A DNA stretch of 56,173 nt from an uncultured Clostridia bacterium (GCA_944383295.1 CALWOW010000020.1:1-56173); one strand, 5' to 3'. Counted from the first letter of the stretch, positions 20,029-30,436 are shown. Translations and numbers: made by a program. Notes: a model not told the origin generated them from the sequence alone.

Positions 20029-21090
20029 TTGAGTGAAAGGAAAAAACAGATTTTACTTGGTGCAGTTGAAGAATATATACAATGCGCAAGTCCTATTACA
20101 AGTGCGAATGTAAGAAACAAGTTTTGTAATGATTTAAGCACAGCAACTTTGAGAAATGAATTGAATGCATTAGAAGCAATGGGATATTTAAGACAATTAC
20201 ATACATCAAGTGGTAGGGTGCCAACAGCAAAGGGATATAGGTACTTTGTAAATTCAATTATGGGAGATGTTCCGCTTGATAAAAGCATTTTAGAAGAGAT
20301 TCACAAAATCTTTGATAATCGAGCAATTTATTTAGGAGATATGGTAAATGAAATTGCCGATATTGTAAGTAAGGCAACTAATTATCCTGCAGTCGTTATG
20401 TTAAAGGGTTTTGATAAATTAACAATAAAAAATGTTAAGATTGTACCTCTTATGACTGGTCAGGCATTAATTTTGATAGAAACAAATAGCGGTATTATAA
20501 ATAACTTTATGCCAGCCAACGCAGATATGCCAACTCAAACGTATGTTGACGCAAGTAATTTTTTAACAACAACATTTGCAGAGCATACGGTTGCGGATAT
20601 GATACAAAATATAGAAAATTATCGTGTACAAATGGGAAATGAATTGCTAGATTATGTTAGTATTTTTGATACTATGATAAACTCATTAAAAGAGTTAAGC
20701 GACAAAATAGCCTCATCTGGTGGTGTGACCGCAAGAGGCGAGTTAAGATTGCTTAATAGCCCAGAATATCAGGATTTGGATAAAGCAAAACGAGTGATAG
20801 ATGTCTTAACAAATCCTTCCGAGTTGGAGCAAATTTTTGAAGATGAAAATGATGAGGAAATTAGTTTTAAAATAGGCGCAGAAATACCAGTTGCTGAATT
20901 ACAAGACTGCGCAGTTGCTCGTGCAGATTATACAGTTGATGGCGAAAGTATTGCGAGTATAGGTATAATCGGGCCACAACGTATGGATTATGCGAAGATA
21001 GCGAGTGCATTAAAGTTTGTTGTAGGAGAATTTGCAAATTTAAAAGCATTGGACACAACCCAAAAAGGAGAAGACAATGATGACAAATAA
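20029..21090 (+). CDS. hrcA: Heat-inducible transcription repressor HrcA
   Basis: This product represses the operon by binding CIRCE, and the chaperonin system modulates its activity. The N-terminal winged helix (SERKKQILLGAVEEYIQ, then TLRNELNALEAMGYL and HTSSGRVPTAKGYRYFV) and the C-terminal GAF-like core with IGIIGPQRMDYAKI are clear family features. The start is uncertain. The frame is open from ATG 19966, but that codon lies inside the second CIRCE-like site and has no ribosome site. TTG at 20029 matches where the family begins, giving 353 aa. A GGGGGTGG at 19999-20006 would suit an ATT at 20011. The end overlaps grpE by about 14 nt. Confidence 0.92.
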   Translation: MSERKKQILLGAVEEYIQCASPITSANVRNKFCNDLSTATLRNELNALEAMGYLRQLHTSSGRVPTAKGYRYFVNSIMGDVPLDKSILEEIHKIFDNRAIYLGDMVNEIADIVSKATNYPAVVMLKGFDKLTIKNVKIVPLMTGQALILIETNSGIINNFMPANADMPTQTYVDASNFLTTTFAEHTVADMIQNIENYRVQMGNELLDYVSIFDTMINSLKELSDKIASSGGVTARGELRLLNSPEYQDLDKAKRVIDVLTNPSELEQIFEDENDEEISFKIGAEIPVAELQDCAVARADYTVDGESIASIGIIGPQRMDYAKIASALKFVVGEFANLKALDTTQKGEDNDDK

Positions 21091-21658
21091 AGATAAGAAG
21101 GAAAAAGATAAAGATAATATTACTGACGAAGAAAAAAAAGAAAACGTCAATTTTGGTCAAAATGATGACCTGGTAGCGGGGGAGCAGTTTGGCGACGATT
21201 TATCGCCACCTGAGGATTTGAACTTAAAACTTCAAATAGAAAAAGAAAATAGTATAGCATTAACAAAAATGCTACAGCAGTTGCAAGCGGATTTCTCAAA
21301 TTATCGCAAACGCAACGCAAATTTGGCAACTGAGTCGAAGCAAAAAGGAATTTACGATGCGGTAAATGCTTTATTGCCAACATTAGATGCATTAATGTCG
21401 GCTAGTAAACATATAGCTGACCAAGACACTCTAAAAGGACTAAAAATGGTCGAAAAAGAGTTCTTGAACAGTTTAAAATCTTTGGATATTGAGCAAATTG
21501 AAACCATAGGTTGTCAGTATGACCCTAATTTGCATAATGTAATAGTTGCAGAGGAGTGCGAGGGCGTTCCTAGTGGGCAAATCATCGAAGAAATCAAGCC
21601 GGGATTTAAAAGCCCAACAGGGATTGTCCGAGTTGCTATGGTTAAAATTGCAAAATAA
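21077..21658 (+). CDS. grpE: Nucleotide exchange factor GrpE
   Basis: The 193-aa cochaperone releases ADP from DnaK. A charged N-terminal 50 residues precede the long helix (LQADFSNYRKRN at about 72-83), and the C-terminal beta domain ends GxxxxPxGxxRVAMVKIAK (about 170-193), as in the family. AAAGGAG lies 6-9 nt before two adjacent ATG codons (21077 and 21080). It overlaps the end of hrcA in a different frame, consistent with translational coupling. Confidence 0.94.
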   Translation: MMTNKDKKEKDKDNITDEEKKENVNFGQNDDLVAGEQFGDDLSPPEDLNLKLQIEKENSIALTKMLQQLQADFSNYRKRNANLATESKQKGIYDAVNALLPTLDALMSASKHIADQDTLKGLKMVEKEFLNSLKSLDIEQIETIGCQYDPNLHNVIVAEECEGVPSGQIIEEIKPGFKSPTGIVRVAMVKIAK

Positions 21659-21718
21659 AATAATGGCTTTTGCCTAAATATAAATTAAAAATTTCAAAAT
21701 TTAAAGGAGATTAATATT

Positions 21719-23551
21719 ATGTCTAAAATTATAGGTATTGACTTAGGAACTACTAATTCTTGTGTAGCAGTAATGGAAGGTGGCGAACCTGTTGTTATCC
21801 CTAATGCAGAAGGTTCTCGTACTACACCAAGTGTAGTTGCATTTACAAAAGATGGAGAAAGACTTGTAGGTCAGGTTGCTAAACGTCAAGCGGTTGCAAA
21901 CCCTGAACACACTGTTTCAAGTATAAAGCGTGAAATGGGTTCTGACTACAAAGTTAAAATTGATGGTAAGGAATACACTCCACAAGAAATTAGTGCAATG
22001 ATTTTGACTAAATTGAAAAATGATGCAGAAAGTTATTTGGGACAAAAGGTAACACAAGCGGTTATTACTGTTCCAGCATACTTTACAGACAGCCAACGTC
22101 AAGCAACAAAAGACGCTGGTAAAATTGCAGGTTTGGATGTTTTACGTATTATAAACGAACCAACAGCCGCAGCACTTGCTTATGGACTTGACAAAGCGGA
22201 AAACGCAAATCAAAAATTGTTGGTATTTGACCTTGGTGGTGGTACATTTGATGTATCAATCCTTGAAATCGGCGATGGAGTTTTTGAAGTAATTGCAACT
22301 AAGGGTAACAACCGTCTTGGTGGTGATGACTTTGACCAACGTATCATTGATTTGTTGGAGAAAGAATTTAAAGCGCAAACAGGTATTGATTTATCAAACG
22401 ACCGTACAGCAGTTCAACGTTTGAAAGAAGCTGCTGAAAAAGCAAAAATTGATTTGTCTGCTTCAACAAGAACAACAATTAGTTTGCCATTTATTTCAGC
22501 AGATGCAAGTGGACCAAAACACTTGGAATACGAACTTACTCGTGCAAAATTTGATGACATTACAAGTGATTTAGTACAACAAACTATAGATTTAACTGCT
22601 GCCGCTTTGAAAGATGCAAATCTTTCTAAAGACCAAATTAACAAAATTATTATGGTAGGTGGTAGTACCCGTATACCTGCTGTTTGTGACGCAGTAAAGA
22701 ACTTTGCAGGCAAGGAAGGTTTTAAAGGCATTAACCCAGATGAATGCGTTGCAATTGGTGCGGCTATTCAAGGTGGTGTATTAGGTGGTGATGTTAAAGA
22801 TGTTTTATTGCTTGATGTAACACCTTTGTCATTAGGTATTGAAACTTTGGGCGGTGTGTTTACTCGTATTATTGACAGAAATACTACTATCCCTACAAAG
22901 AAATCACAAGTCTTTTCTACAGCAGCAGACAATCAACCTGGCGTAGAAATTCATGTATTGCAAGGTGAGCGTGAGTTTGCAAAGGATAACAAGACATTAG
23001 GAAGATTTAACCTTACTGACATTCCACCTGCTCCTCGTGGAGTGCCTCAAATTGAAGTAACATTTGATATTGACGCTAATGGTATTGTAAACGTTAGTGC
23101 AAAAGATTTGGGAACTGGTAAACAACAACAAATCACTATTACTTCAAGTTCTAATATGAAAGAAGAAGAAATTAACGAAGCAATTAAAAATGCAGAAAAG
23201 TATGCAAAAGAAGACAAGGAACGTCGTGAAGTAATTGAACAACGTAACCAAGCAGATGCTATGATATTAGGTCTTGAAAAAGCATTGCGTGAAAATGGCG
23301 ACAAGATTAGTGAAGATGACAAAAAGAAATTGAATGACGCAATAGCAAAAGCAAAAGAAGAAATCAAGGCAGATGACAAAGACAAGATTATGAAAGCGGT
23401 AGAAGATTTGTCAAAGTCTAGCCAAGATGTTATAACAAAATTGTATCAAGCTAGTGCTGAAGCAGCAAAATCAACCGAAAACAAAGATGAACCAGATGTT
23501 GAAGTAAAAGATGCAGATGCAAAGAAAGCAGATGATGAAAGCAAAAAATAA
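21719..23551 (+). CDS. dnaK: Molecular chaperone DnaK (Hsp70)
   Basis: The 610-aa ATP-dependent chaperone has the usual Firmicute length. The nucleotide-binding domain starts [18 protein letters not shown] and includes [14 protein letters not shown] (about 167-180) and [12 protein letters not shown] (about 309-320). The substrate-binding domain includes the [14 protein letters not shown] linker (about 360). The acidic tail ends in a Lys/Asp-rich stretch instead of the EEVD-like Gram-negative tail. AAAGGAG ribosome site. It forms one operon with hrcA, grpE and dnaJ. Confidence 0.98.
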   Translation: MSKIIGIDLGTTNSCVAVMEGGEPVVIPNAEGSRTTPSVVAFTKDGERLVGQVAKRQAVANPEHTVSSIKREMGSDYKVKIDGKEYTPQEISAMILTKLKNDAESYLGQKVTQAVITVPAYFTDSQRQATKDAGKIAGLDVLRIINEPTAAALAYGLDKAENANQKLLVFDLGGGTFDVSILEIGDGVFEVIATKGNNRLGGDDFDQRIIDLLEKEFKAQTGIDLSNDRTAVQRLKEAAEKAKIDLSASTRTTISLPFISADASGPKHLEYELTRAKFDDITSDLVQQTIDLTAAALKDANLSKDQINKIIMVGGSTRIPAVCDAVKNFAGKEGFKGINPDECVAIGAAIQGGVLGGDVKDVLLLDVTPLSLGIETLGGVFTRIIDRNTTIPTKKSQVFSTAADNQPGVEIHVLQGEREFAKDNKTLGRFNLTDIPPAPRGVPQIEVTFDIDANGIVNVSAKDLGTGKQQQITITSSSNMKEEEINEAIKNAEKYAKEDKERREVIEQRNQADAMILGLEKALRENGDKISEDDKKKLNDAIAKAKEEIKADDKDKIMKAVEDLSKSSQDVITKLYQASAEAAKSTENKDEPDVEVKDADAKKADDESKK

Positions 23552-23567
23552 TTAAACGGAGATTAAA

Positions 23568-24701
23568 TTGGCTCAAAATTATTATGAAATATTAGGGGTA
23601 GATAAAAATGCAAGTGCTGATGAAATAAAATCTGCTTATCGTAAACTTGCAAAAAAATATCACCCTGATTTAAACAAAGATAATCCAGAAGCTGCTACTA
23701 AGTTTAAGGAAATAAACGAAGCCTACGAAGTTTTAGGCGACCCACAGAAAAAATCAAATTATGACCAATACGGCGACGCAAAAGGTCCAAATATGAATGA
23801 CTTTTTCGGTGGAAGACAAAGTACTGGTAGCCAAGGCGGTGGCTTTGGATTTAACTTTGGCGATATTTTTGGTGACATTTTTGGCGGTGGCTTTGGTAGC
23901 GCTTCTCGTTCGAATTATGCAGTACAAGGCAAAGATATAAATGTAAAAGTTAACCTAACTTTTGAAGAAGCAGCAAAAGGTGTAAAGCGTGATATAACTT
24001 ATATGCGTACGCAAGAATGTAGCGAATGTAAAGGTACAGGTGCAAAAAACGGTACAGAATATTCTACTTGTACTGAGTGTAATGGTACGGGTACCGTGCA
24101 ATTTACACAAGATACAATTTTCGGTCGTGTAGTCAATAGTGGTGTTTGCAAAAATTGTAATGGTACAGGTAAGATTATCCGAGAAAGATGTTCAACTTGT
24201 GGCGGAGCAGGCGTGAAACGTGGTCAAAATACTGTTACGATTAACATTCCTGCAGGTATTGATGATGGTCAAATTGTTACCGTGCATGGTTATGGTGAAG
24301 CTGGTATTCGCGGTGGCCCTGCTGGTGATTTACAGATTTTTGTATCTGTCAATAAACACCCCTTGTTAAAACGTGATGGTTTTGATGTCTTGTTAGATAT
24401 TCCAGTGCCTTTTACAGTGGCTATGTTTGGTGGTAAAATTTTAATTCCAAGTCTAGAAGGTAAGTTGGAGTTAAATATACCAGAAAATACGCAAAGTGGT
24501 ACAATTTTAAAATTAAAAGGCAAAGGTATCAAGCAATTAAATAAAAATAGTTATGGTGATATGCTTATAACTGTGAAGGTTGAATTACCTAAAGTAAGTA
24601 GTAGAGCGAAAAAGGAAATTCAAACAATGCTTGATGAACAATTTCCTTTGGATAAATTTGATAAGTATAACAATTATAACAAAGCAGTTAAAAATTTATA
24701 A
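23568..24701 (+). CDS. dnaJ: Chaperone DnaJ (Hsp40)
   Basis: The 377-aa type I J-protein begins with a J domain (residues 3-70) carrying the HPD motif (KKYHPDLN). A Gly/Phe-rich region follows (about 80-115, [14 protein letters not shown]). The zinc domain has four CxxCxGxG repeats ([32 protein letters not shown]), and the two client-binding beta domains complete it. The start is TTG, set by the ribosome site CGGAG and the fixed family start AQNYYEILG. It lies 16 nt after dnaK, and a terminator closes the operon. Confidence 0.96.
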   Translation: MAQNYYEILGVDKNASADEIKSAYRKLAKKYHPDLNKDNPEAATKFKEINEAYEVLGDPQKKSNYDQYGDAKGPNMNDFFGGRQSTGSQGGGFGFNFGDIFGDIFGGGFGSASRSNYAVQGKDINVKVNLTFEEAAKGVKRDITYMRTQECSECKGTGAKNGTEYSTCTECNGTGTVQFTQDTIFGRVVNSGVCKNCNGTGKIIRERCSTCGGAGVKRGQNTVTINIPAGIDDGQIVTVHGYGEAGIRGGPAGDLQIFVSVNKHPLLKRDGFDVLLDIPVPFTVAMFGGKILIPSLEGKLELNIPENTQSGTILKLKGKGIKQLNKNSYGDMLITVKVELPKVSSRAKKEIQTMLDEQFPLDKFDKYNNYNKAVKNL

Positions 24702-24730
24702 AAAAGAACCTTTTGGGGTTCTTTTTTTTA
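24700..24730 (+). terminator. Terminator of the heat-shock operon
   Basis: AAAAAAGAACC / GGTTCTTTTTT hairpin with T-run directly after the dnaJ stop. Confidence 0.9.
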
Positions 24731-24741
24731 AAGTGGTTGTA

Positions 24742-24770
24742 TTGACTTTTTGGGGTGTTAGTGCTATACT
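24742..24770 (+). promoter_or_regulatory. Promoter for the 89-aa charged protein
   Basis: TTGACT at 24742-24747, 17-nt spacer, TATACT at 24765-24770. Confidence 0.75.
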
Positions 24771-24798
24771 AAAAAGTAAAGGGAAAGGGGTTTAAATT

Positions 24799-25068
24799 AT
24801 GGCAAAATTGTTTGGTTTGAAAGATTTGTATGAAACTTTAGTTGATGATAAAAAGGTTAAAGATTGTGCAAGTGCCTTTGGTAAAGGTGCTCCTATAATG
24901 AGTGGGGTTGTGCAACATTATGAAAGAAAAGAGAAAATAAAAAAGCGTGGTGAAATGGAAGAACAAATTTTAATGGAAATGGAAATTAAAGAAGAACTTG
25001 AAAGAGAAAGGGAAAAGAAAGAAGAGATTGCAAAAATACAACAAGCACAACAAGAATTAGTTAGATAA
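24799..25068 (+). CDS. Small charged coiled-coil protein, unknown
   Basis: The 89-aa product is cytoplasmic. Residues 1-45 form a mixed region (MAKLFGLKDLYETLVDD). Residues 45-85 are almost all Glu, Lys, Arg, Met and Gln, with heptad-like spacing, which predicts a single long helix. It has its own promoter and terminator. No family recognised. Confidence 0.65.
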   Translation: MAKLFGLKDLYETLVDDKKVKDCASAFGKGAPIMSGVVQHYERKEKIKKRGEMEEQILMEMEIKEELEREREKKEEIAKIQQAQQELVR

Positions 25069-25096
25069 GGTAAAAATTACCTTATTTTTATTTTTA
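25064..25096 (+). terminator. Terminator after charged protein
   Basis: ATAAGGTAA / TTACCTTAT stem and ATTTTTATTTTT; it overlaps the stop codon. Confidence 0.8.
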
Positions 25097-25180
25097 ATAC
25101 ATTTTTAAACCCTAACTATTCGCAAAAATTAATGCATAATACATTGCATAGTATATGATTTGTGATTTTTATTATTTGAT

Positions 25181-25209
25181 TTTACAAATAAATGGGTTTA
25201 TGTTATAAT
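25181..25209 (+). promoter_or_regulatory. Promoter for rsmE-mtaB
   Basis: TTTACA at 25181-25186, 17-nt spacer, TATAAT at 25204-25209. The leader of about 65 nt shows no riboswitch fold that I recognise. Confidence 0.7.
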
Positions 25210-25280
25210 TAAAAATCATATATAATGTATTTTTTTACTTTTTAAAAATAATACCATTTACAAATAGGAGGATATTAGAT

Positions 25281-26009
25281 TTGGCACGATTTTTTGTTGA
25301 TAAAGATAAAAAGCAAGACAATAAAATTATAATAGATGGCGAAGAAAATCAGCATCTTTGTTCTGTGTTGCGTATGCGTGAAGGGGATATGATTGAAGTT
25401 TGTTTTAATGATGGATACGTAAATGTCTGCAAGCTTTTGGAAGTAGGTAAAAAAAGTTCGATTGCGCTAATTGAAAAAAGTTATATGCAATCTCAATCTT
25501 TAAGCAAAATTACATTGTTTTTAGCATTGATAAAATCAGAGCGTTTAGATTGGGCTGTGCAGAAATGTACAGAATTAGGGATTGATGAAATTGTTACTTT
25601 TGATAGTGAATACTGTACTGTAAAAGATAAAGGTAACAAGGAAGATAGATTGCGACGAGTTGCTGTTTCTGCTTGCAAGCAGTCAGGTCGAGCGACAATA
25701 CCTCAAATTAGTTGTGGCTTAAATTTTAATGAAATGCTAGACAAATTAAAGGATTTTAGTCAAGTGGTTGTTGCCTATGAGAATGATAAAACAAGTGCTA
25801 AACAAGTCCTTTCTAAACTTGACAAAAATAAAAATACCGCTATCATTATTGGTAGCGAAGGTGGTTTTAGTCAAAAAGAGATTGGTGACCTTTTAAAAAA
25901 CGGAGCAAAAGTCGTTAGTTTAGGTAATACAATTTTAAGGGCTGAAACCGCTTGTGTAGCGCTATTAAGTGCGTTAAATTATGAATTTGATAATTGGAAA
26001 AGGAAATAA
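25281..26009 (+). CDS. rsmE: 16S rRNA m3U1498 methyltransferase RsmE
   Basis: The 242-aa SPOUT-family enzyme uses SAM to methylate 16S rRNA U1498. The N-terminal PUA-like part carries HLCSVLRMREGD (about 25-36). The C-terminal knot shows IIGSEGGFSQKEI (about 191-203) and VSLGNTILRAETACVALLSAL (starting about 212), the SAM-binding loops of the family. The start is TTG at 25281 with AGGAGG 8 nt upstream. Its position after dnaJ and before mtaB matches many Firmicutes. Confidence 0.93.
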   Translation: MARFFVDKDKKQDNKIIIDGEENQHLCSVLRMREGDMIEVCFNDGYVNVCKLLEVGKKSSIALIEKSYMQSQSLSKITLFLALIKSERLDWAVQKCTELGIDEIVTFDSEYCTVKDKGNKEDRLRRVAVSACKQSGRATIPQISCGLNFNEMLDKLKDFSQVVVAYENDKTSAKQVLSKLDKNKNTAIIIGSEGGFSQKEIGDLLKNGAKVVSLGNTILRAETACVALLSALNYEFDNWKRK

Positions 26010-26014
26010 AACAA

Positions 26015-27298
26015 ATGAAAATATCAATGCTTACTTTAGGTTGCAAAGTAAATCAATATGAAGCAGATGAAATTGCTAGAATGTTAAGAAAGCGAGGACA
26101 CGAAGTATCTACTAATTTAGAGCCTAGTGATGTCTTTATTCTTTCTACTTGTGCCGTAACAAATGAGGCAGAGCGAAAATCAAGACAAATGATTGCAAAA
26201 CTTGAAAAAATATCGCCAAATGCCAAAATCATTGTTTGCGGTTGCGCTAGCCAAAATGATGCAAGTAAATTTGTAAATAAACCAAACGTTACTCTTGTTT
26301 TAGGTACTGCGGGTAAAAATTGGATACCTGATTTGATAGAAAAAACAGGTAATTATGTTGTTGACCCCGCTTTCGATTATGAGTATTTTGAAGAAAACAA
26401 TGAACGGGAAAAAGTAAAATCAAAACGCACTCGTGCTTATGTAAAAGTTCAAGACGGTTGCAATAATTATTGCTCGTACTGTCTAATTCCATATATTAGA
26501 GGACGCAGTCGTAGTAGAGATTTGGAAAGCATTGTAGTAGAAGTGTTTAGATTAGCGAAAACTCACCACGAAATAGTTTTGACAGGCATCAACATAAGTG
26601 ACTGGGGTAAGGATTTAGGAATGGATTTAGGGGTGTTGTTAAGTTCTTTATCAACAATAAATGCACGTATTCGATTAAGTTCTTTTGAAATGAATGTCAT
26701 AACTCCTGATTTAATAAAAATTATGACTAATATGCCAAATTTTTGTGACCATTTCCATTTAAGTATGCAGTCTGCTTGTGACAAAACTTTGAAAGCAATG
26801 AATAGACATTATACAGTGGCTGAATTTAAGAAAAAAGTAGAAATGTTAAGACAAGCGTTCCCTAGATGTGCAATAACTACGGATTTAATTATTGGTTTTC
26901 CTGAAGAAACCGATGAAGATTTCGCTGAAACATTAAAAAATGTACAGGAAATAGGGTTTGCGGATATGCATTTATTCCCTTATTCAATTCGTAAAGGTAC
27001 TGTTGCAAGCGATATGGTTCAAGTTGATGGTGAAACCGTGAAAAAACGAGTGATAGAGATGACCGCTTTGCGTAATAAAATGAAACAAGACTTTTTAAGT
27101 AAAGAACATGGAATGATTTACGAAGTGCTTTTCGAACAAGAAAAAGATGGATATGTTGTCGGTCACGCTCGTAATTTTACAAAAGTTTATGTTAAAAATG
27201 AATTAGCAAAGCCAAATACATTAGCTATGGTACGTATGGGGAAACCATATCAAGATGGCGTGCTCGGCGATTTTCTAAAAGTTTGCGAAGACGATTAA
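26015..27298 (+). CDS. mtaB: tRNA t6A37 methylthiotransferase MtaB
   Basis: The 427-aa radical SAM enzyme adds a methylthio group to t6A37 in tRNAs. The N-terminal domain holds three iron-sulfur Cys (GCKVNQYEADE, STCAVTNEAE, VCGCASQND). The radical SAM motif CNNYCSYCLIPYIRG (CxxxCxxC, about 147-161) and a C-terminal TRAM-like end (about 370-427) follow. GCKVNQ places it in the MtaB group rather than MiaB. The ATG at 26015 follows AAAGGA; an earlier TTG in frame overlaps rsmE. It lies 6 nt after the rsmE stop. Confidence 0.93.
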   Translation: MKISMLTLGCKVNQYEADEIARMLRKRGHEVSTNLEPSDVFILSTCAVTNEAERKSRQMIAKLEKISPNAKIIVCGCASQNDASKFVNKPNVTLVLGTAGKNWIPDLIEKTGNYVVDPAFDYEYFEENNEREKVKSKRTRAYVKVQDGCNNYCSYCLIPYIRGRSRSRDLESIVVEVFRLAKTHHEIVLTGINISDWGKDLGMDLGVLLSSLSTINARIRLSSFEMNVITPDLIKIMTNMPNFCDHFHLSMQSACDKTLKAMNRHYTVAEFKKKVEMLRQAFPRCAITTDLIIGFPEETDEDFAETLKNVQEIGFADMHLFPYSIRKGTVASDMVQVDGETVKKRVIEMTALRNKMKQDFLSKEHGMIYEVLFEQEKDGYVVGHARNFTKVYVKNELAKPNTLAMVRMGKPYQDGVLGDFLKVCEDD

Positions 27299-27414
27299 TA
27301 TATTTTATATGAAGCTTCAAAATAATTATTTCAATGCTTTGTGCGTTTTTAAGTGCAAAATTTGATTTCGCAAATAGTCGTTGAAATGATTTGGTAAATA
27401 AAAGGAGAAATAAA

Positions 27415-27759
27415 ATGGAAAATTGTATTTTTTGTAAAATTATTAAGGGTGAAATTTCAAGTAACATTCTGTATCGAGATAATGATTTTGTAATATTTAA
27501 AGACTTAAATCCAAAGGCTAGATTGCATTATTTGGCTGTACCTTGCAAGCATTTTGCTACGCTTGCTGAAATGAATGAAAGCGACGCTACTATGTTAGGT
27601 CGTATTTTGGCAAAAATACCAACACTTTCAGACGAGTTAGGGCTTGAAAACGGTTTTAGACTTGTTATAAATCAAAAGGGTGAAAAAGGCAATGATGCAG
27701 GGCAAGAAGTAATGCATTTGCATATTCATATTCTTGCTGGCGAGCGTTTGGGAATGTAA
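27415..27759 (+). CDS. HIT-family nucleotide-binding hydrolase
   Basis: The 114-aa histidine-triad protein is likely an AMP-NH2-type or dinucleotide hydrolase in the cytoplasm. The start CIFCKIIKGEI is a zinc-type Cys pair with the family fold. The active site MHLHIHILAGERLGM carries the H-x-H-x-H triad near the C-terminus. ATG at 27415 follows AAAGGAG by 6 nt; an upstream in-frame start is rejected because it overlaps that site. It sits downstream of mtaB as in many Firmicutes. Confidence 0.92.
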   Translation: MENCIFCKIIKGEISSNILYRDNDFVIFKDLNPKARLHYLAVPCKHFATLAEMNESDATMLGRILAKIPTLSDELGLENGFRLVINQKGEKGNDAGQEVMHLHIHILAGERLGM

Positions 27760-27761
27760 CT

Positions 27762-27959
27762 ATGGAAGAAAATGAGTTTAAAAACCTATTGCTCGGCGGT
27801 ACGGTGCTTTTTGTTACTTTAACTTGTGGACTGACCGTTTTGCGAGCGGGGGCGGAAAATGGAAATTTTACATTAGGTGCATTAGGAACAACTGTTTGTG
27901 TCGCTGGTGCAGGTCTAGCTTATACTATTTTTAAAAATACTTATAATCGTGAAATTTAA
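27762..27959 (+). CDS. Small membrane protein, unknown
   Basis: The 65-aa product starts 2 nt after the HIT stop codon, so it is probably coupled to it. Two hydrophobic segments (about 8-28 and 38-56) are joined by a short GAENGNFTLG loop. No motif recognised. The ribosome site is weak (GGGAATG). Confidence 0.55.
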   Translation: MEENEFKNLLLGGTVLFVTLTCGLTVLRAGAENGNFTLGALGTTVCVAGAGLAYTIFKNTYNREI

Positions 27960-28052
27960 TTTTAAGAGTTAAACTCTAGCAATACTTTTTAATAAATAAA
28001 ATAAAAATTTTAATTTTTAATATTAAAACTTAATTTAACCTATCAATAAACA

Positions 28053-28090
28053 AAAAAATCTATGGCAGTTACCATAGATTTTTATATTTT
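28053..28090 (+). terminator. Terminator after the rsmE-mtaB-HIT group
   Basis: AAAATCTATGG / CCATAGATTTT hairpin with a following T-rich tail. Confidence 0.85.
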
Positions 28091-28119
28091 AAAAAAATTA
28101 TTTACAAAAAATACTGTGC

Positions 28120-28381
28120 AACCTTTTTTGTTGGGGAAAGATTAAGCCGTTTTTTAACTTAATGCTCCCGCAAGGCAACCTTATGGCACATACGGCACAC
28201 TCCTTAGTGCTGCTTGCTTCCGCACCTGACACGGTTCGCAGGGCAGTATTGCACAAGACCTTAACGTTCATCACATTAAACTAAACACTTGCCAAACCAA
28301 ACACACCACCGAGAAAGGCATTCGACCCTACTAAAGCGGATTGTAGGTACAGGACACCGCTAGCTTCCCGTCTAGCACAGT
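28120..28381 (-). ncRNA. ffs: Signal recognition particle RNA, large Firmicute type
   Basis: On the minus strand the 5' part reads TGTGCTAGACGGGAAGCTAG, followed by GCGGTGTCCTGTACC and TACAATCCGC, the conserved Alu domain of Firmicute 6S-type SRP RNA. Near the 3' half, GTCAGGTGCGGAAGCAAGCA and GCACTAAG form the domain IV Ffh-binding hairpin. The length of about 260 nt matches the long form with Alu and S domains. Ends are estimated: the 5' end from the promoter distance and the 3' end from similarity. It should pair with Ffh in cotranslational targeting. Confidence 0.92.
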
Positions 28382-28387
28382 AAGAGC

Positions 28388-28416
28388 AGTATAACATAAT
28401 ATTTGTTTAAAATCAA
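28388..28416 (-). promoter_or_regulatory. Promoter of the SRP RNA
   Basis: On the minus strand: TTGATT (28411-28416), 17-nt spacer, TATACT (28388-28393), about 7 nt before the predicted RNA start. Confidence 0.8.
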
Positions 28417-28657
28417 GTAAAATCAATTATTTTTGCAAGAATACAATATTGTCGGTATGATTAATTTAAGTACTATAAATTCATATTAGGCGAAATTATG
28501 CAACATTATATCAAAATTTGACAATTAATTAGAAAGTTTTAGTGGTAAAAAAATATCGCTATAAAATAAAACGATGATAATTTTTAAATATGTTTTAATT
28601 AGAAGTGGTTGTTATTTTTTTTAAAGTGTGTTAGCATTAAAGATACGAGGTGAGATT
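28417..28657. other. Spacer between SRP RNA promoter and peptidase gene
   Basis: About 240 AT-rich nt without a recognisable gene. It must hold the plus-strand promoter of the peptidase; no unambiguous -35/-10 pair was found. GAGGTGA lies just before the ATG at 28658. Confidence 0.5.
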
Positions 28658-30436
28658 ATGGAAAATCAAAAATATATTTGGGATTTAACTAAATTTTGTA
28701 AGGATGAAGCCGATTGTGAAAATAAACTTCAAGAAGTTGAAAAAGAAGCCGTATATCTTGCTAAATTTAAAGGGGAATTAGGTACACCAGATAAATTACT
28801 AGAATTTTGGGAAAAGTATTATCTTACGTATGATAAGTTTTGTACGTGCCTTATTTATGTAAATGCAGGGCTTGACACAAATATGGACAACGAGAGTTTG
28901 CGACTTTTACAAGGAAAGTTAGAAAATACTAGAAACATATTTGAAAGTAATTCGGCTTTTGTGGGACCTGAATTAAAAAGTTTAGGGAACGACTACTTGC
29001 GTTCGCTTAAAAGCGATGAGCGATTTAAAGAATGGGAATTGTATATAGATAATATAATTTTTACAAACGAACACACTTTAAGTGAAGCAGAAGAAAAAAT
29101 GTTAGCGGAAGTTTCAAACTTTACATACGGCTATAATGAAATAAACAAAAACTGTTATGGCGCTGATATTAAGTATAATGATGCAGTTGATAGCAAGGGG
29201 AATGTTTACCACCTAAACAGTGGCAATGTTTCAGGTTTTTTATCTAGTCCTGACAGGGCTTTAAGAAAAAGTGTAGCCGAAAATGTTCGTGAAGCATATT
29301 CACATTATACTAATCTAATGACGCAAAATTTTATTTATTATATCAAAACTGTAGTTACTTTAAGTAAAATTCGTAACTACAAATCTGTATTAAGTAGAAA
29401 TCTTAGCGCCTTTAGAGTAGATGAAAAAGTTTATGATAATGTTATAAAATGCGCTAGAGAAAATATCGACCTTCAAGCAATGTATTATAAAGTAAAAAAA
29501 GATGTGCTTGGCTTTGACGAAATGTATAATTATGATATATCAGCCCCTTTTGAGAAAAATACAAACAATTATACTTTTGAAGAAGGTGTGGATATAGTAA
29601 AGAAAGCTTTGAGTGTGCTCGGACAAGAATATGTTGATTTGATTGACCGTGCGGTAAAAGAGCGTTGGATAGATGTGTACCCACGCGACAAAAAACGCAG
29701 TTTCGGATATACATGGGGGACTTATTCACGTACATACATTATCCTTTTAAATTGGACAGGCGACATCAATGATGTATTTACGCTTGCTCATGAACTAGGT
29801 CACGCAATTCAACACTATTTTACAAATACAACACAAAAAATTCAAAATACTGACCAACCTATATTCTTGGCTGAAACCGCAAGTACTTTTAATGAAATTA
29901 TTTTAGGCAATTATTTATTGAAGAATACAAAAGACACAGACGAAAGATTTGTGGTACTTGGACATTTAATAAATGAAATTGTTGGTACGGTGTTCTCACA
30001 AGCAAATTTGTCTATGTTTGAAGATTTTTGTTACAAGACAATTGAAAATGGTGGCAACTTATCTACAGAAGTTCTTAAACAAAAGTGGCTAGAATGTATG
30101 CAAAAACCTTTTGAAGACATAATAAATTTAAGTCAATGTAATTTACTTGGTTGGCAAAATGTTTTTCATTTCTATAATCACAGTTACTATGTGTGGCAGT
30201 ACGCTCTTGCATATATGATTAGTGGTTATTTTGTAGAAAATTTAAACAATGATAAACAAAATGCATTAGAGTTATATTATAAATTTTTAAAAGGTACAAA
30301 CGAGTACTATCCAACAGAATTTTTAAAAAAACTTGGCGTTGATATTAACAGTGAAGAATTTTATAAACAAAGTTTTAAAGGTTTTAGGGCATTATTTGAG
30401 CAGTTCAAAGAACTTGCAAAAGATTACAAATATTAA
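28658..30436 (+). CDS. pepF: M3-family oligoendopeptidase (PepF/thimet type)
   Basis: The 592-aa zinc metallopeptidase cuts short peptides in the cytoplasm. The active site LAHELGHAIQHYF (HExxH, about residue 383-387) is followed about 25 residues later by AETASTFNE, which supplies the third zinc ligand Glu. The N-terminal half is helical, as in the M3 fold. ATG 28658 follows GAGGTGA; the frame extends 30 nt upstream but with no ribosome site. A terminator follows. Peptide preference cannot be read from sequence. Confidence 0.92.
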   Translation: MENQKYIWDLTKFCKDEADCENKLQEVEKEAVYLAKFKGELGTPDKLLEFWEKYYLTYDKFCTCLIYVNAGLDTNMDNESLRLLQGKLENTRNIFESNSAFVGPELKSLGNDYLRSLKSDERFKEWELYIDNIIFTNEHTLSEAEEKMLAEVSNFTYGYNEINKNCYGADIKYNDAVDSKGNVYHLNSGNVSGFLSSPDRALRKSVAENVREAYSHYTNLMTQNFIYYIKTVVTLSKIRNYKSVLSRNLSAFRVDEKVYDNVIKCARENIDLQAMYYKVKKDVLGFDEMYNYDISAPFEKNTNNYTFEEGVDIVKKALSVLGQEYVDLIDRAVKERWIDVYPRDKKRSFGYTWGTYSRTYIILLNWTGDINDVFTLAHELGHAIQHYFTNTTQKIQNTDQPIFLAETASTFNEIILGNYLLKNTKDTDERFVVLGHLINEIVGTVFSQANLSMFEDFCYKTIENGGNLSTEVLKQKWLECMQKPFEDIINLSQCNLLGWQNVFHFYNHSYYVWQYALAYMISGYFVENLNNDKQNALELYYKFLKGTNEYYPTEFLKKLGVDINSEEFYKQSFKGFRALFEQFKELAKDYKY